Assembly (NCBI RefSeq): GCF_002795245.1
Contig: NZ_PGVG01000010.1
Location: 62,001-126,000, forward strand
Direction: 5' to 3'
DNA length: 64,000 nucleotides
Source: Bradyrhizobium forestalis
GTDB taxonomy: Bacteria > Pseudomonadota > Alphaproteobacteria > Rhizobiales > Xanthobacteraceae
The position numbers and the translations under genes are program-made. Below, one piece after another: positions 22,095-31,083 of the stretch (position 1 is its first letter; each line of letters begins with the position of its first letter). The notes under the pieces were generated by a model that was not told where the DNA came from, did no database searches, and saw only the letters and a program-made list of their open reading frames with translations.

Positions 22095-23150
22095 ATGAAC
22101 AACAATCCCTATTACGGGCCTGAAGGTCACGGCCCCTACGAGATGATCGACATCGGCGACCTGCTGCTCGAGGATGGCGGCACCATTCCCAACTGCAAAC
22201 TCGCCGTCGCCACACACGGCGCGCTCAACGCTGCGAAGGACAACGCCATTCTCGTCCCCACCTGGTATTCGGGCACGAGCAAGATCATGGAGCAGGTCTA
22301 TATCGGTGCGGGCCGGGCGCTCGATCCTGCGAAATACTTCATCATCGTGGTCAACCAAATCGGCAGTGGATTGTCGACATCGCCGCACAACACCGGTGGG
22401 GCGATGACCGGGCCAAATTTCCCAAAGGTCCGCATCGGCGACGACGTTCGCGCCCAGCATCGGCTGTTGACCGAAAACTTCGGGCTCAAGAGCCTGGCGC
22501 TCGTGGTCGGAGGCTCGATGGGCGCGCAGCAGACCTACGAGTGGGCCGTGCGCTATCCGGATTTCGTCAAACGCGCGGCGCCGATCGCCGGTACGGCGAA
22601 GAATACCGAGCACGACTTCCTCTTCGCGGAGACGCTGAATGAGGCAATCACGACCGATCCGGGCTTCCGCGAGGGACGTTACGGCTCGCCGGCCGACGTC
22701 GCCGCGGGGCTCAAGCGACAGGCGAAGCTCTGGACCGTGATGGGTTGGAGCACCGACTTCTTCCGCGCCAATCGGCACAAGGCGCTTGGTTTCGAATCCG
22801 TGCAGGCCTTTATCGACACCTTTATGACCGGTTACTTCGCGCCGATGGACCCGAACAATCTGTTGTCCATGGCGTGGAAATGGCAGCGCGGCGACGTCAG
22901 TCGCAACGCCGGCGGCGACCTTGCTGCCGCTCTCGGGCGTATCAAGGCGAAGACATTCGTGATGCCGATCAGTCACGACATGTTCTTCCCGCCGGCCGAT
23001 TGCGAGGCCGAGCAACGGCTGATTCCGGGAAGCGAGTTCCGTCCGCTGGCCAGCATCGACGGGCACCTGGGTCTATTCGGCACCGATCCGCAGATGCTCG
23101 CACAGCTCGACGCTAACCTGTCCGAGTTGCTTGCCACACGTGTAAACTGA
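22095..23150 (+). CDS. MetX-like alpha/beta hydrolase (probable esterase)
   Basis: A 351-residue alpha/beta-fold enzyme of the homoserine O-acetyltransferase-like group. The nucleophile elbow is GGSMGAQQ; the acid is probably Asp in SHDMFFPP, and the His lies in IDGHLGLFG near the C-terminus. Early residues LAVATHGALN and NAILVPTWYSGT fit the family. AAAGGAAAA lies before the ATG. The tight linkage to a Baeyer-Villiger monooxygenase recalls acetone- and acetophenone-type pathways in which the monooxygenase ester is cleaved by a co-transcribed esterase. A role in methionine synthesis is less likely here. Confidence 0.82.
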   Translation: MNNNPYYGPEGHGPYEMIDIGDLLLEDGGTIPNCKLAVATHGALNAAKDNAILVPTWYSGTSKIMEQVYIGAGRALDPAKYFIIVVNQIGSGLSTSPHNTGGAMTGPNFPKVRIGDDVRAQHRLLTENFGLKSLALVVGGSMGAQQTYEWAVRYPDFVKRAAPIAGTAKNTEHDFLFAETLNEAITTDPGFREGRYGSPADVAAGLKRQAKLWTVMGWSTDFFRANRHKALGFESVQAFIDTFMTGYFAPMDPNNLLSMAWKWQRGDVSRNAGGDLAAALGRIKAKTFVMPISHDMFFPPADCEAEQRLIPGSEFRPLASIDGHLGLFGTDPQMLAQLDANLSELLATRVN

Positions 23151-23154
23151 ACGA

Positions 23155-23199
23155 GCTGAAGCGCGATGATGGTTCAATCGGAATTCATCGCGCTTCAGC
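23155..23199 (+). terminator. Long perfect hairpin after the monooxygenase-hydrolase pair
   Basis: GCTGAAGCGCGATGA (23155-23169) pairs perfectly with TCATCGCGCTTCAGC (23185-23199) across a 15-base loop, starting five bases after the hydrolase stop. No T run follows, so it may terminate with Rho, attenuate or stabilise the 3' end rather than act as a classical terminator. Confidence 0.55.
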
Positions 23200-23218
23200 A
23201 ACCAGGTTTCTGACGCGG

Positions 23219-24370
23219 ATGCTCAATCGATGCTCATCCGGCGTTGTTGCCGTCGAGACGAAAGCGTCTACCCCCGCGGGTGCGGCGGCGGAGCTGGCAA
23301 GCGTTCTCCCAGCCAGCGGGCTTGCGGCGGTGCTCGTGTTTGTTTCACCTTGTTACGATCCGCAACGGTTTGCGGCCGAAATGACGGCTCGCTTCATGGG
23401 CACGCCCGTCTTCGGCTGCACGACCGCCGGCGAGATTGCGCTCAACGGACGGGATGAGAACAGCGTCGTCGCGCTCGCCTTTAGCGCTGCCGACTTCGAC
23501 GTGACGGCTCACCCTATCCCGGGACTCTCGGATTTTCGCATCGAAGACCATCGCACGATTGGCGCAGATATTCGGCATCGCTTCTTCCGGCACGGCGGCA
23601 ACGCCGATGGCGAGCGCTGTTTCGGGCTGTTGCTCATCGATGGTATGTGCCAGCGGGAAGAGGTCGTTTTGGCCGCGATTCATGCCTCGCTCGGTCACAT
23701 GCCGCTGGTCGGCGGCTCGGCCGCAGATGGTCTGCGATTTGAGCGCAGCTGGGTTTATTTCGGGGGCCGTGCCCATACGGATGCGGCGGTGCTCCTTGTG
23801 TTCAAGACGTCGTTGCCGTTCCTCATCTTTTCTTGCGACACTTGCGAGCCCAGCACAGAAAAAATGGTAGTGACGGAGGCCGATCCAGATCGACGTACTG
23901 TTAGCGAATTGAATGCCGAGCCGGCAGCAGCCGAGTATTCACGTATGGCCGGCATCGCCGGCGGCGTACTCGATGTGACTGCGTTTGCATCCCATCCTGT
24001 GCTCGTGCGGATCGGCGATGCGTATTACGCACGCTCGATACGGCGGGTCGATGCGGACGGCACGCTACATTTTGCCTCCGCCATTGACAAAGGCCTCGTG
24101 TTTACGGTGGCCACGCTGCGTCACCCGGTCGACCAAACCAGCGATCTTTTCGCGCAAATCCAGGAAGAAATCGGGGAGGTCTCACTCTATATCGGATTCG
24201 AGTCCGTTCAGAGGCGTATGGGCGTCGAGCATCAATGCGACCGCGACATGTCGGAACTGTACCGGACCCATCGCGTGTTTGGGTGCAATACCTATGGCGA
24301 ATTGTATGGTCCGATGCATATCAACGGGACGCTCACCGGTGTGGCGATCGGCGCACCCCGTACGAAGTAG
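23219..24370 (+). CDS. FIST-domain signal transduction protein
   Basis: A 383-residue soluble protein with the FIST_N and FIST_C arrangement: VLVFVSPCYDPQRFAAEM and GTPVFGCTTAGEIA near the N-terminus, GGSAADGLRFERSWVYF in the middle, and RVFGCNTYGELYGPMHINGTLTG at the end. FIST proteins are thought to bind small ligands such as amino acids and to act with histidine kinases or chemoreceptors; none is adjacent. It starts 20 bases after the hairpin closing the monooxygenase operon, so it may be read through or have its own promoter. A metabolite-sensing link to the cluster is conjecture. Confidence 0.85.
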   Translation: MLNRCSSGVVAVETKASTPAGAAAELASVLPASGLAAVLVFVSPCYDPQRFAAEMTARFMGTPVFGCTTAGEIALNGRDENSVVALAFSAADFDVTAHPIPGLSDFRIEDHRTIGADIRHRFFRHGGNADGERCFGLLLIDGMCQREEVVLAAIHASLGHMPLVGGSAADGLRFERSWVYFGGRAHTDAAVLLVFKTSLPFLIFSCDTCEPSTEKMVVTEADPDRRTVSELNAEPAAAEYSRMAGIAGGVLDVTAFASHPVLVRIGDAYYARSIRRVDADGTLHFASAIDKGLVFTVATLRHPVDQTSDLFAQIQEEIGEVSLYIGFESVQRRMGVEHQCDRDMSELYRTHRVFGCNTYGELYGPMHINGTLTGVAIGAPRTK

Positions 24371-24464
24371 GTGCGCCACTACGAAGATCAGCGAGTCCGC
24401 GAACGCCACCATGGCGCAGTCGCAGCGTTCCGTGCTCCCTTGCCGCTGATCTCACCGCGTCCTT

Positions 24465-24578
24465 GCGAGGAGCTCGCGACAAAATTGCGTAGCAATTTTG
24501 CGCTGATGCGACGAAGCAATCCAGGATCTTTCCGTTGTGGCAGCCTGGATTGCTTCGCTACGCTGGTAATGACGATGG
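24465..24578. repeat. Palindromic repeat with GAAGCAATCCAGG arms
   Basis: CGAAGCAATCCAGG (24512-24525) pairs perfectly with CCTGGATTGCTTCG (24544-24557). A separate hairpin AAAATTGCGTAGCAATTTT lies at 24481-24499 on the left, and the right end is GGTAATGACG. It occupies the gap between the convergent FIST gene and binding-protein gene. Confidence 0.8.
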
Positions 24579-24584
24579 TGATGG

Positions 24585-25598
24585 CTACTGCACATCCATC
24601 TGCAGGCCTTCCTTCTGGATGATGCCGGCGAACTTCTTCGTCTCGGCGTCCACGAAGGCGGCGAACTGCTGCGGGGTGCCGTAGTCGGCGCGGGCGCCCA
24701 TCGCGGCGATCTGCTTCTTGATGTCGTCGCGCTCGAGCATCGCCTTGACCTGGAGATTGAGCGCGTTGAGCACCTCGGGTGAGACGCCCTTCGGCAGGAA
24801 CACGCAGAACCAGGACGATATGTCGAAATTGGCCAGCTCCGGCGCGCTCTCGCGCATCGTCGGCAAGTTCGGCGCGAGGTCGCTGCGCTCGGTCGTGGTG
24901 ACGCAGAGGCCGTTGAGCGTGCCGTTCTGCACCTGCGGCAGGCTCGGATAGAGATTGTCGAACAGGATCTGGATGTCGCCGGCGAGCGCGGCCTGAAGGG
25001 CGGGGCCGGCGCCGCGGAATGGGATGTGCGTCATCTTCAGCCCGGTGAGCTGGAGGAACCAGGCGCCGGTGAGGTGCGGGCTCTGGCCGACGCCGGAGGA
25101 GGCGTAGCTGAGCTTATCTGGATTGGACTTCAGATACGCGATCAGCTCGGGAATCGACTTGATGCCGGTCTTCGGATGCGCCGAGACGATGTTCGGAATC
25201 CGGATCATGTTGGAGACCGGCTGGAGCTGGTCCGGCTTGTAGGTGAGGTTCTTGAAGATGCTGTAGGCGATCGCGTTCGGCCCGGGGTTGCCGACCAGGA
25301 TGGTGTGACCATCCGGCTTGGCGCGCACGGCCTCGGCCGTTCCGATCGTGCCGCCGCCGCCGGAGCGGTTTTCCACGACCGCCGATTGGCCCCAGGCGGT
25401 TTGCAGATGCGCGGCGAGGAGCCGGCCCATCACGTCGGTCGAGCCGCCGGCTGCGGCCGGCACGATGAGGCGGACGTTTTCGGTGGGCTTCCAGTCGGCA
25501 AGGCTCGATCGCGGCAGGATCGCTGCGGCCGAGAGGCCGGCAGCGCCGGTGAGCAGGCGACGGCGGGACAACAAAGTGTTCTGAAATTTCTTGGGCAC
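24585..25598 (-). CDS. Bug-family (TTT) periplasmic substrate-binding protein with Tat signal
   Basis: A 337-residue periplasmic binding protein of the Bug/TctC family, which captures carboxylates for tripartite tricarboxylate transporters. The N-terminus from the GTG at 25598 has the twin-arginine motif SRRRLL followed by a hydrophobic stretch and an AD cleavage region. The mature part starts VRLIVPAAAGGSTDVMGR, with VVENRSGGGGTIG and PDGHTILVG, all Bug signatures. AGGGAGTG supports the GTG start; the 40-residue upstream extension is rejected. No TctA or TctB partner is nearby, so it is an orphan, as is frequent for Bug proteins. Confidence 0.88.
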   Translation of the reverse strand: MPKKFQNTLLSRRRLLTGAAGLSAAAILPRSSLADWKPTENVRLIVPAAAGGSTDVMGRLLAAHLQTAWGQSAVVENRSGGGGTIGTAEAVRAKPDGHTILVGNPGPNAIAYSIFKNLTYKPDQLQPVSNMIRIPNIVSAHPKTGIKSIPELIAYLKSNPDKLSYASSGVGQSPHLTGAWFLQLTGLKMTHIPFRGAGPALQAALAGDIQILFDNLYPSLPQVQNGTLNGLCVTTTERSDLAPNLPTMRESAPELANFDISSWFCVFLPKGVSPEVLNALNLQVKAMLERDDIKKQIAAMGARADYGTPQQFAAFVDAETKKFAGIIQKEGLQMDVQ

Positions 25599-25792
25599 GA
25601 ATCCACTCCCTGCTTCTTGCTTTGCAGGGACGGTACGGAACCGCTCGTGCGACCGCAAGTCGCGCGCAACGGCAAGTGCTGCACGGAGGGCGGCACGACG
25701 CCGCAGGCTCAAGCTCATTTACCTTGCGGTGGAATTGGAAGGGCTCTTTGATGCGAACCCATTTCCATTTCGCTCGAAAATGCCGTGGAGCC

Positions 25793-26278
25793 TCAGTTGA
25801 AGCTGAGCAGCTTGAACAGCGGCGCGAGGTAGCTCATCTCCTGACCCGACGTCGCCGTGGTGCGGCTGATGAAGTCGAAGATCTTGCCGTCCTGGAGACC
25901 GTAATTCGCAAGTCGGCGCACGCGCCGGTTCTTGTCGAAATAGATCGCGATCACGCGCTGGTCGACCACCTTCTGGTTCATGAAGGCGACCGGACGCTCC
26001 GAGCGCTGAGAAATGTAATAGAACACTTCACCGTCGAGGGTCGCGACGGTGGAGGGCGTGCCCATCACGATCAGCACCTGGTCCTGGCTTGCGCCGATCG
26101 GAATCTGCTCGAGCGCGCCGGGCGGCAGGATGTACCCCTTCTGGAACTGCTCGCCGGTGCAGGCGGCAAGTGCCACGCCGACCGCGGCCGTAGCCGCGAG
26201 CATGCGCAAGCCGCGCCAGCATGCGTGAAGGCCGCGCCGCTTGTCCGCGCGCAGGCTGGTCTGGTTCGTTGTCGTCAT
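25793..26278 (-). CDS. bamE: Outer-membrane assembly lipoprotein BamE (SmpA/OmlA)
   Basis: Small lipoprotein of the BAM complex that inserts beta-barrel proteins in the outer membrane. In 161 residues, a hydrophobic signal segment ends in the lipobox LAAC, followed by YILPPGALEQIPIGASQDQVLIVMGTPS, the BamE core. The start at 26278 places the signal peptide correctly; the 33 residues upstream belong to the gap. The C-terminus extends about 30 residues beyond the minimal domain. It is divergent from the bc1 chaperone gene with 98 bases between. Confidence 0.88.
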   Translation of the reverse strand: MTTTNQTSLRADKRRGLHACWRGLRMLAATAAVGVALAACTGEQFQKGYILPPGALEQIPIGASQDQVLIVMGTPSTVATLDGEVFYYISQRSERPVAFMNQKVVDQRVIAIYFDKNRRVRRLANYGLQDGKIFDFISRTTATSGQEMSYLAPLFKLLSFN

Positions 26279-26376
26279 AGCGGAACTGATTCCGTCCCCT
26301 TGCGTCGCGCGAGGCGCTGAAGTACCGGGCAGGGCGTCTGAATGCAACACGCGCGCGCCCGCTTGCGGAAACCACA

Positions 26377-26940
26377 ATGCTTTGGCCGTTCAATCACTTC
26401 AGGAAACCCCGGCGAACCCCGCCGGGCACCATTGAAGCCATCTATGGCATGATCGTGACGCAGGCGCGAGAACCCACCTTTTACCGCGACTTGGGCGTGC
26501 CAGATACGGTTAACGGGCGTTTCGACCTGTTGCTGCTGCATCTCTGGCTGCTGCTGCGCCGCCTGCGCACGGCCCAAGGCGTCACTGGAGGCGCCACCGA
26601 GCTGTCCCAGGCGCTGTTCGACCGCTTCTGCGAGGACATGGACGACAATCTGCGCGAGATGGGGGTGGGGGACCAGACCGTGCCGAAGCGGATGCGGGCC
26701 TTCGGTGAGGCCTTCTACGGGCGCGTCCAGGCCTATGACCAGGCCATGGAAGCTGGCGGCGAGGCGCTGGCATCGGCGATCTGCAAGAATATCTTGAATG
26801 GGACCGGCCTCGACCAGGCGCAGCGGCTTGCGGCCTATGCGAGGGCCAGTGAGGCCGATCTTGGCCAGGCCGAGGAGGCCACGCTGCTGCGCGCCGCCTT
26901 CAAGTTTCCTCCAGCACTCCCTGAGGATGTCACGCCATGA
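26377..26940 (+). CDS. Ubiquinol-cytochrome c chaperone (CBP3-like)
   Basis: A 187-residue homologue of mitochondrial CBP3/UQCC1, which assists cytochrome b assembly in complex III. The family core IEAIYGMIVTQAREPTFYRDLGVPDTVNGRFDLL is near the N-terminus, followed by FDRFCEDMDDNLREMGVGD. It is helical and soluble. The next gene overlaps its stop by ATGA, which argues for translational coupling. The bamE - chaperone - yceD - plsX - fabH neighbourhood is common in rhizobia. Confidence 0.88.
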   Translation: MLWPFNHFRKPRRTPPGTIEAIYGMIVTQAREPTFYRDLGVPDTVNGRFDLLLLHLWLLLRRLRTAQGVTGGATELSQALFDRFCEDMDDNLREMGVGDQTVPKRMRAFGEAFYGRVQAYDQAMEAGGEALASAICKNILNGTGLDQAQRLAAYARASEADLGQAEEATLLRAAFKFPPALPEDVTP

Positions 26941-27506
26941 GCCGATCGAATGCCGGATCCGAGCCCGATCCCTGGCGGGCGCCCATCATCGTTGCGCAGA
27001 TCCCCGACGCCGGGCTGCATCGCGAGCTCGAGGCATCAGTGGCCGAGCGGCAGGCCATGGCGGAGGCCGCAGGCCTCCGCGAGGTCCTGTCCGCGCATGC
27101 CAGCTTCGATGTCGTGCCGAAAAGCGGCGGTCGTGTGCAGGTCACGGGGCTGGTCCGCGGCCGGATCGGCCAGACCTGCGTCGTCACGCTGGATCCGATC
27201 GAGAGCGAGATCGAGGAGGAGGTGGACCTGATCTTCGCCCCCGAGGCCGAGGCGCGCCGGCTGGCGGACCTGATCGAGGAGGGGCGGGACGACGAGGAGC
27301 CGCCTGAGGTCGCCGACCCTCCCGAGCCGATCGTCAATGGCATCATCGACCTCGGCCGTCTCGCCACCGACGCGCTGTTCCTGGCGATCGATCCCTATCC
27401 TCGCAAGGACGGGGCCGTGTTCGAGGCGGAGGTCACCGCTCCCGATCCCGAGGACCATCCCTTCGCGGCGCTGAAGGCGCTTCAGGATAAGAAGAAGGGC
27501 CAATAG
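26937..27506 (+). CDS. DUF177/YceD family protein
   Basis: A 189-residue member of the YceD (DUF177) family, usually found before rpmF or plsX and linked to 23S rRNA maturation in plants and bacteria. The family core is GQTCVVTLDPIESEIEEEVDLIF, and the acidic middle (EEGRDDEEPPEVADPPEPI) precedes IIDLGRLATDALFLAIDPYPRK. It lacks the Cys pair found in some homologues. Coupled upstream by ATGA; plsX follows after 267 bases with no rpmF between. Confidence 0.85.
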   Translation: MSRSNAGSEPDPWRAPIIVAQIPDAGLHRELEASVAERQAMAEAAGLREVLSAHASFDVVPKSGGRVQVTGLVRGRIGQTCVVTLDPIESEIEEEVDLIFAPEAEARRLADLIEEGRDDEEPPEVADPPEPIVNGIIDLGRLATDALFLAIDPYPRKDGAVFEAEVTAPDPEDHPFAALKALQDKKKGQ

Positions 27507-27773
27507 GGGACGCGAGCCGTTTGCCTTGATGGTTTGAAAGAACCGCTTATCTGTCTGATTTCAATGTCTTTCCTGCGAAATGCGGGGCTCGTGGCCGGAT
27601 CGCCCCGAATGCAAAAGGCTGGGGGCAAGAGGTTGTTTCGGGGGCACAAAACGCTATTGTCGCGCCCCGGTCCGGGTGCGGCGTGGCGCTTGGCCGATCG
27701 CCATGTCCGTGGCGAACCCATTTTGCGGCCCCGCTAGCTCAAGACCGCACCAGACCAGGTTTCCAGGACTTTT

Positions 27774-28835
27774 ATGCCAAGCAAGGTTCGCATCGCGCTG
27801 GACGCCATGGGAGGCGATGTCGGCCCCGCCGTGGTCATTCCGGGCGCCGCCATCTCGCTTGGGCGGCATCGCGATACCGAGTTTCTGCTGGTCGGCGATC
27901 GCGCCAGGATCGAGCCCGAGCTCGAAAAGCACCCGAAGCTGAAAGCCGCCTCCAAAATTGTCCATACCGACGTCGCCGTCAGCATGGAGGACAAGCCGAG
28001 CCAGGCGCTGCGGCGCGGCCGCAAGAGCTCCTCGATGTGGCTCGCGATCGATGCGGTCAAGAAGGGCGAGGCGGACGTCGCGATCTCCGCCGGCAATACC
28101 GGCGCGCTGATGGCGATGGCGCGCTTCCACCTGCGGACGCTGCCGGGCATCGACCGCCCGGCCATCTCCGCGATCTGGCCGACCATGCGCGGCGAATCCG
28201 TCGTGCTCGACCTCGGCGCCACCCTCGGCGGCGATGCCCATCACCTGGTGTCGATGGCGGTGATGGGCGCGGCCAAGGCGAGCGTGCTGTTCAACAAGAC
28301 GCGGCCCACGGTCGGGCTGCTCAACATCGGCGCCGAGGAGATCAAAGGGCACGAGGAGATCCGCGAGGCCAGCGAGATCCTGCGGGCGCGGAACCTGCCG
28401 GAGCTCGACTATATCGGCTTCGTCGAGGGCGACGGCATCGGCAAGGGGCTGGCCGACGTGATCGTGACCGAGGGCTTCAGCGGCAACATCGCGCTCAAGG
28501 CCGCCGAGGGAACCGCGCGGCAGATGGCGGAATTGCTCCGTAACGAGATGCAACGGAGCTGGCTCTCCAAGCTCGGCTATGTCTTCGCCCGCAGCGCCTT
28601 CCAGGCCCTGCGCGACAAGATGGACCCCAACAAGTCCAATGGCGGCGTGCTGCTGGGACTGAACGGGGTGGTGGTCAAGAGCCATGGCGGAACCAACGCC
28701 GAAGGCTTTGCCTATGCGATCGATGTTGGCTATGAGATGGCTCACTACGATCTCCTGAACAAGATCAATCAGATGCTCAACCGCGAGGGTGGTGCACTCA
28801 GTTCCGTGCAGGCCGCGCAGGAGGCTGTTTCGTGA
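27774..28835 (+). CDS. plsX: Phosphate acyltransferase PlsX
   Basis: Converts acyl-ACP to acyl-phosphate for phosphatidic acid synthesis; peripheral membrane enzyme. The 353-residue protein begins [19 protein letters not shown] and has [10 protein letters not shown] and [22 protein letters not shown], all typical. The ATG at 27774 fits the family N-terminus. fabH starts at GTG within its stop codon region (four-base overlap), so the two are coupled. The 267-base gap before it should contain the promoter for the lipid-gene set. Confidence 0.96.
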   Translation: MPSKVRIALDAMGGDVGPAVVIPGAAISLGRHRDTEFLLVGDRARIEPELEKHPKLKAASKIVHTDVAVSMEDKPSQALRRGRKSSSMWLAIDAVKKGEADVAISAGNTGALMAMARFHLRTLPGIDRPAISAIWPTMRGESVVLDLGATLGGDAHHLVSMAVMGAAKASVLFNKTRPTVGLLNIGAEEIKGHEEIREASEILRARNLPELDYIGFVEGDGIGKGLADVIVTEGFSGNIALKAAEGTARQMAELLRNEMQRSWLSKLGYVFARSAFQALRDKMDPNKSNGGVLLGLNGVVVKSHGGTNAEGFAYAIDVGYEMAHYDLLNKINQMLNREGGALSSVQAAQEAVS

Positions 28836-29812
28836 CGAAAATTCGTTCGGTCGTGCTCGGCTGCGGCTCTTATCTGCCGGAGCAGGTGGTGACCAACGCC
28901 CAATTGGCGGCGCGCATCGACACCTCCGACGAGTGGATCGTGCAGCGCACCGGCATTCGCGAGCGGCACATCGCGGCCGAGGGTGAGTTCACCTCGCACC
29001 TGGCACTCAAGGCGGCGCAGGCGGCGCTGACCGATGCCGGCGTGGATGCGCAGTCGATCGAGCTGATCGTGCTGGCGACCTCGACGCCCGACAACACCTT
29101 CCCTGCAACCGCAGTCGCCGTGCAGCACGGGCTCGGCATCAATCACGGCGCGGCGTTCGATCTCCAGGCGGTGTGCTCGGGCTTCGTGTTCGCGCTTGCC
29201 ACCGCCGACAATTTCCTGCGCACCGGCGCCTACAAGCGCGCGCTGGTGATCGGCGCCGAGACCTTCTCGCGCATCCTCGACTGGAACGATCGCGGCACCT
29301 GCGTGCTGTTCGGCGACGGCGCCGGCGCCGTGGTGCTGGAGGCGCAGGAGCAGCCGGGCAATGCCGCGACCGACCGCGGCGTCGTGACCACTCACTTGCG
29401 CTCCGACGGCCGCCACAAGGCCAAGCTGTTCGTCGACGGCGGCCCGTCCTCGACCCAGACCGTCGGCCATCTGCGCATGGAGGGCCGCGAGGTCTTCAAG
29501 CATGCGGTCGGCATGATCACTGACGTCATCGTCGATGCCTTCAACGCAACCGGGCTCAATGCCGACAGCATCGACTGGTTCGTGCCGCACCAGGCCAACA
29601 AGCGAATCATCGACGCCTCCGCGCACAAGCTGCATATCGCGCCGGAGAAGGTGGTGCTGACGGTGGACCGTCACGGCAACACCTCGGCCGCCTCGATCCC
29701 GCTGGCGCTGGCGGTGGCGCGCAAGGACGGTCGCATCAAGAAGGGCGATCTGGTCCTGCTGGAAGCCATGGGCGGCGGCTTCACCTGGGGTTCCGCGCTG
29801 GTGCGCTGGTAA
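28832..29812 (+). CDS. fabH: 3-oxoacyl-ACP synthase III (FabH)
   Basis: Starts fatty acid synthesis by condensing acetyl-CoA with malonyl-ACP. The 326-residue protein has the catalytic Cys in [10 protein letters not shown] (near residue 113), His in [11 protein letters not shown] and Asn in [12 protein letters not shown], as expected. The start is a GTG overlapping the plsX stop. [14 protein letters not shown] near the N-terminus is a family mark. Translationally coupled to plsX; ihfA follows after 132 bases. Confidence 0.97.
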   Translation: MTKIRSVVLGCGSYLPEQVVTNAQLAARIDTSDEWIVQRTGIRERHIAAEGEFTSHLALKAAQAALTDAGVDAQSIELIVLATSTPDNTFPATAVAVQHGLGINHGAAFDLQAVCSGFVFALATADNFLRTGAYKRALVIGAETFSRILDWNDRGTCVLFGDGAGAVVLEAQEQPGNAATDRGVVTTHLRSDGRHKAKLFVDGGPSSTQTVGHLRMEGREVFKHAVGMITDVIVDAFNATGLNADSIDWFVPHQANKRIIDASAHKLHIAPEKVVLTVDRHGNTSAASIPLALAVARKDGRIKKGDLVLLEAMGGGFTWGSALVRW

Positions 29813-29944
29813 GCCACATCAGATAAAATTTTGCCGGAATCCGCGCCGATTATCGACGCGTCGGATTGATGAGCGCTGTTGACCGCCGTATCGTAACCTC
29901 CTAATTTCAGACAACAATTGTTCGCCGTGATGTGGGGCAGGGCG

Positions 29945-30289
29945 ATGACCGATCAAAGTAAAACCGTAACGCGTGTCGATCTGTGCGAAGCCGTCTACCA
30001 GAAGGTGGGCCTGTCGCGCACGGAATCGTCCGCCTTCGTGGAACTCGTGCTGAAGGAGATCACCGACTGCCTTGAGAAGGGCGAGACGGTGAAATTGTCC
30101 TCGTTCGGTTCCTTCATGGTGCGCAAGAAGGGTCAGCGCATCGGCCGCAACCCGAAGACCGGCACCGAGGTGCCGATCTCGCCGCGCCGCGTCATGGTGT
30201 TCAAGCCGTCGGCGATCCTGAAGCAGCGGATCAACGCCCAGCATCGCACCAATGGCGACGCCACCACCAAGGCTCAAGAAGAGGCGTAA
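29945..30289 (+). CDS. ihfA: Integration host factor subunit alpha
   Basis: DNA-bending nucleoid protein acting as a heterodimer with IhfB. The 114-residue form from the ATG at 29945 begins [19 protein letters not shown] and has the DNA-intercalating arm [14 protein letters not shown] with its key Pro region after it. Two earlier in-frame ATGs (29918, 29930) would add residues outside the family; 29945 is preceded by GGGCAGGGCG. A MerR-type regulator follows 24 bases after the stop, a conserved pairing. Confidence 0.95.
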   Translation: MTDQSKTVTRVDLCEAVYQKVGLSRTESSAFVELVLKEITDCLEKGETVKLSSFGSFMVRKKGQRIGRNPKTGTEVPISPRRVMVFKPSAILKQRINAQHRTNGDATTKAQEEA

Positions 30290-30313
30290 CCGCCTTTCGG
30301 AAAGGACTGGCAT

Positions 30314-30892
30314 TTGGACAAGGCGCCGGATGCGTTCCGAACCATCAGCGAAGTAGCGCTGGAGCTCGACATCCCGCAGCACGTGCTGCGGTTCTGGGAG
30401 ACCCGCTTCTCCCAGATCAAGCCGATGAAGCGCAGCGGCGGCCGCCGCTATTACCGCCCCGACGACGTCGACCTGCTCAAGGGCATCCGCCGGCTGCTCT
30501 ACGGCGAGGGCTACACCATCCGCGGGGTGCAGCGGATCCTCAAAGAGCACGGCGTCAAATCGGTGCAGGGCCTCGCCGACAGCGCGGCCGCGGTCTCGTT
30601 CGGGGCGATCGAGGACGCCATCGGCGCGAGCCTGATGGAGCCCGAGGACGAGGCGCCCATCAAGGGCATCACCGACACCGACGATGACGACTTCCAGGGC
30701 GATGAGGCGGAAGGCATCGACTTCCGCTTCACCGAGATCGACGACGAGGACATCCTCACCACCTTCCGCAAGGGCGGCGCCACTGCTGCGCCCGCCGGCC
30801 CCAGCGCGCTCGACCGGGAGCGCTTGGGCCGGGCGCTCGCCGACCTCGTCGCGGCCAAGGAGATGCTGGATCAGGCGCTGAAGGACGGCTAG
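30314..30892 (+). CDS. MerR-family regulator downstream of ihfA
   Basis: A 192-residue protein. Residues 8-80 are a MerR winged helix ([44 protein letters not shown]), followed by [12 protein letters not shown]. The C-terminal half is acidic and low in complexity ([28 protein letters not shown]), and no effector-binding Cys pair is visible. The start is TTG with GGAAAGGACT ahead. Its constant position after ihfA in Alphaproteobacteria suggests a role tied to IHF, but the target is unknown. Confidence 0.85.
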   Translation: MDKAPDAFRTISEVALELDIPQHVLRFWETRFSQIKPMKRSGGRRYYRPDDVDLLKGIRRLLYGEGYTIRGVQRILKEHGVKSVQGLADSAAAVSFGAIEDAIGASLMEPEDEAPIKGITDTDDDDFQGDEAEGIDFRFTEIDDEDILTTFRKGGATAAPAGPSALDRERLGRALADLVAAKEMLDQALKDG

Positions 30893-31005
30893 GGGCCGCT
30901 TTCCGCCGGCTTCGCCTGCAGTTCCGGGGCGGTTTGGGCGGATACACCAAAATGCTGTGACGTCGCCTTGCGCAAAGCGGCGATCCTAGCTAATGGAACG
31001 GCATT

Positions 31006-31083
31006 CGGAGCGTGGCGCAGCCCGGTTAGCGCACTAGTCTGGGAGACTAGGGGTCGGAGGTTCAAATCCTCTCGCTCCGACCA
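31006..31083 (+). tRNA. tRNA-Pro (anticodon GGG)
   Basis: A full cloverleaf can be drawn. The acceptor arms CGGAGCG and CGCTCCG pair; the anticodon stem CTAGT/ACTAG encloses the loop CTGGGAG, giving anticodon GGG; the T arm is GGAGG-TTCAAAT-CCTCT with GTTC-type sequence. The discriminator A and the CCA end are encoded. A T-rich stretch (TTTTTCT) follows directly. C1-G72 is typical of tRNA-Pro. Confidence 0.95.
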
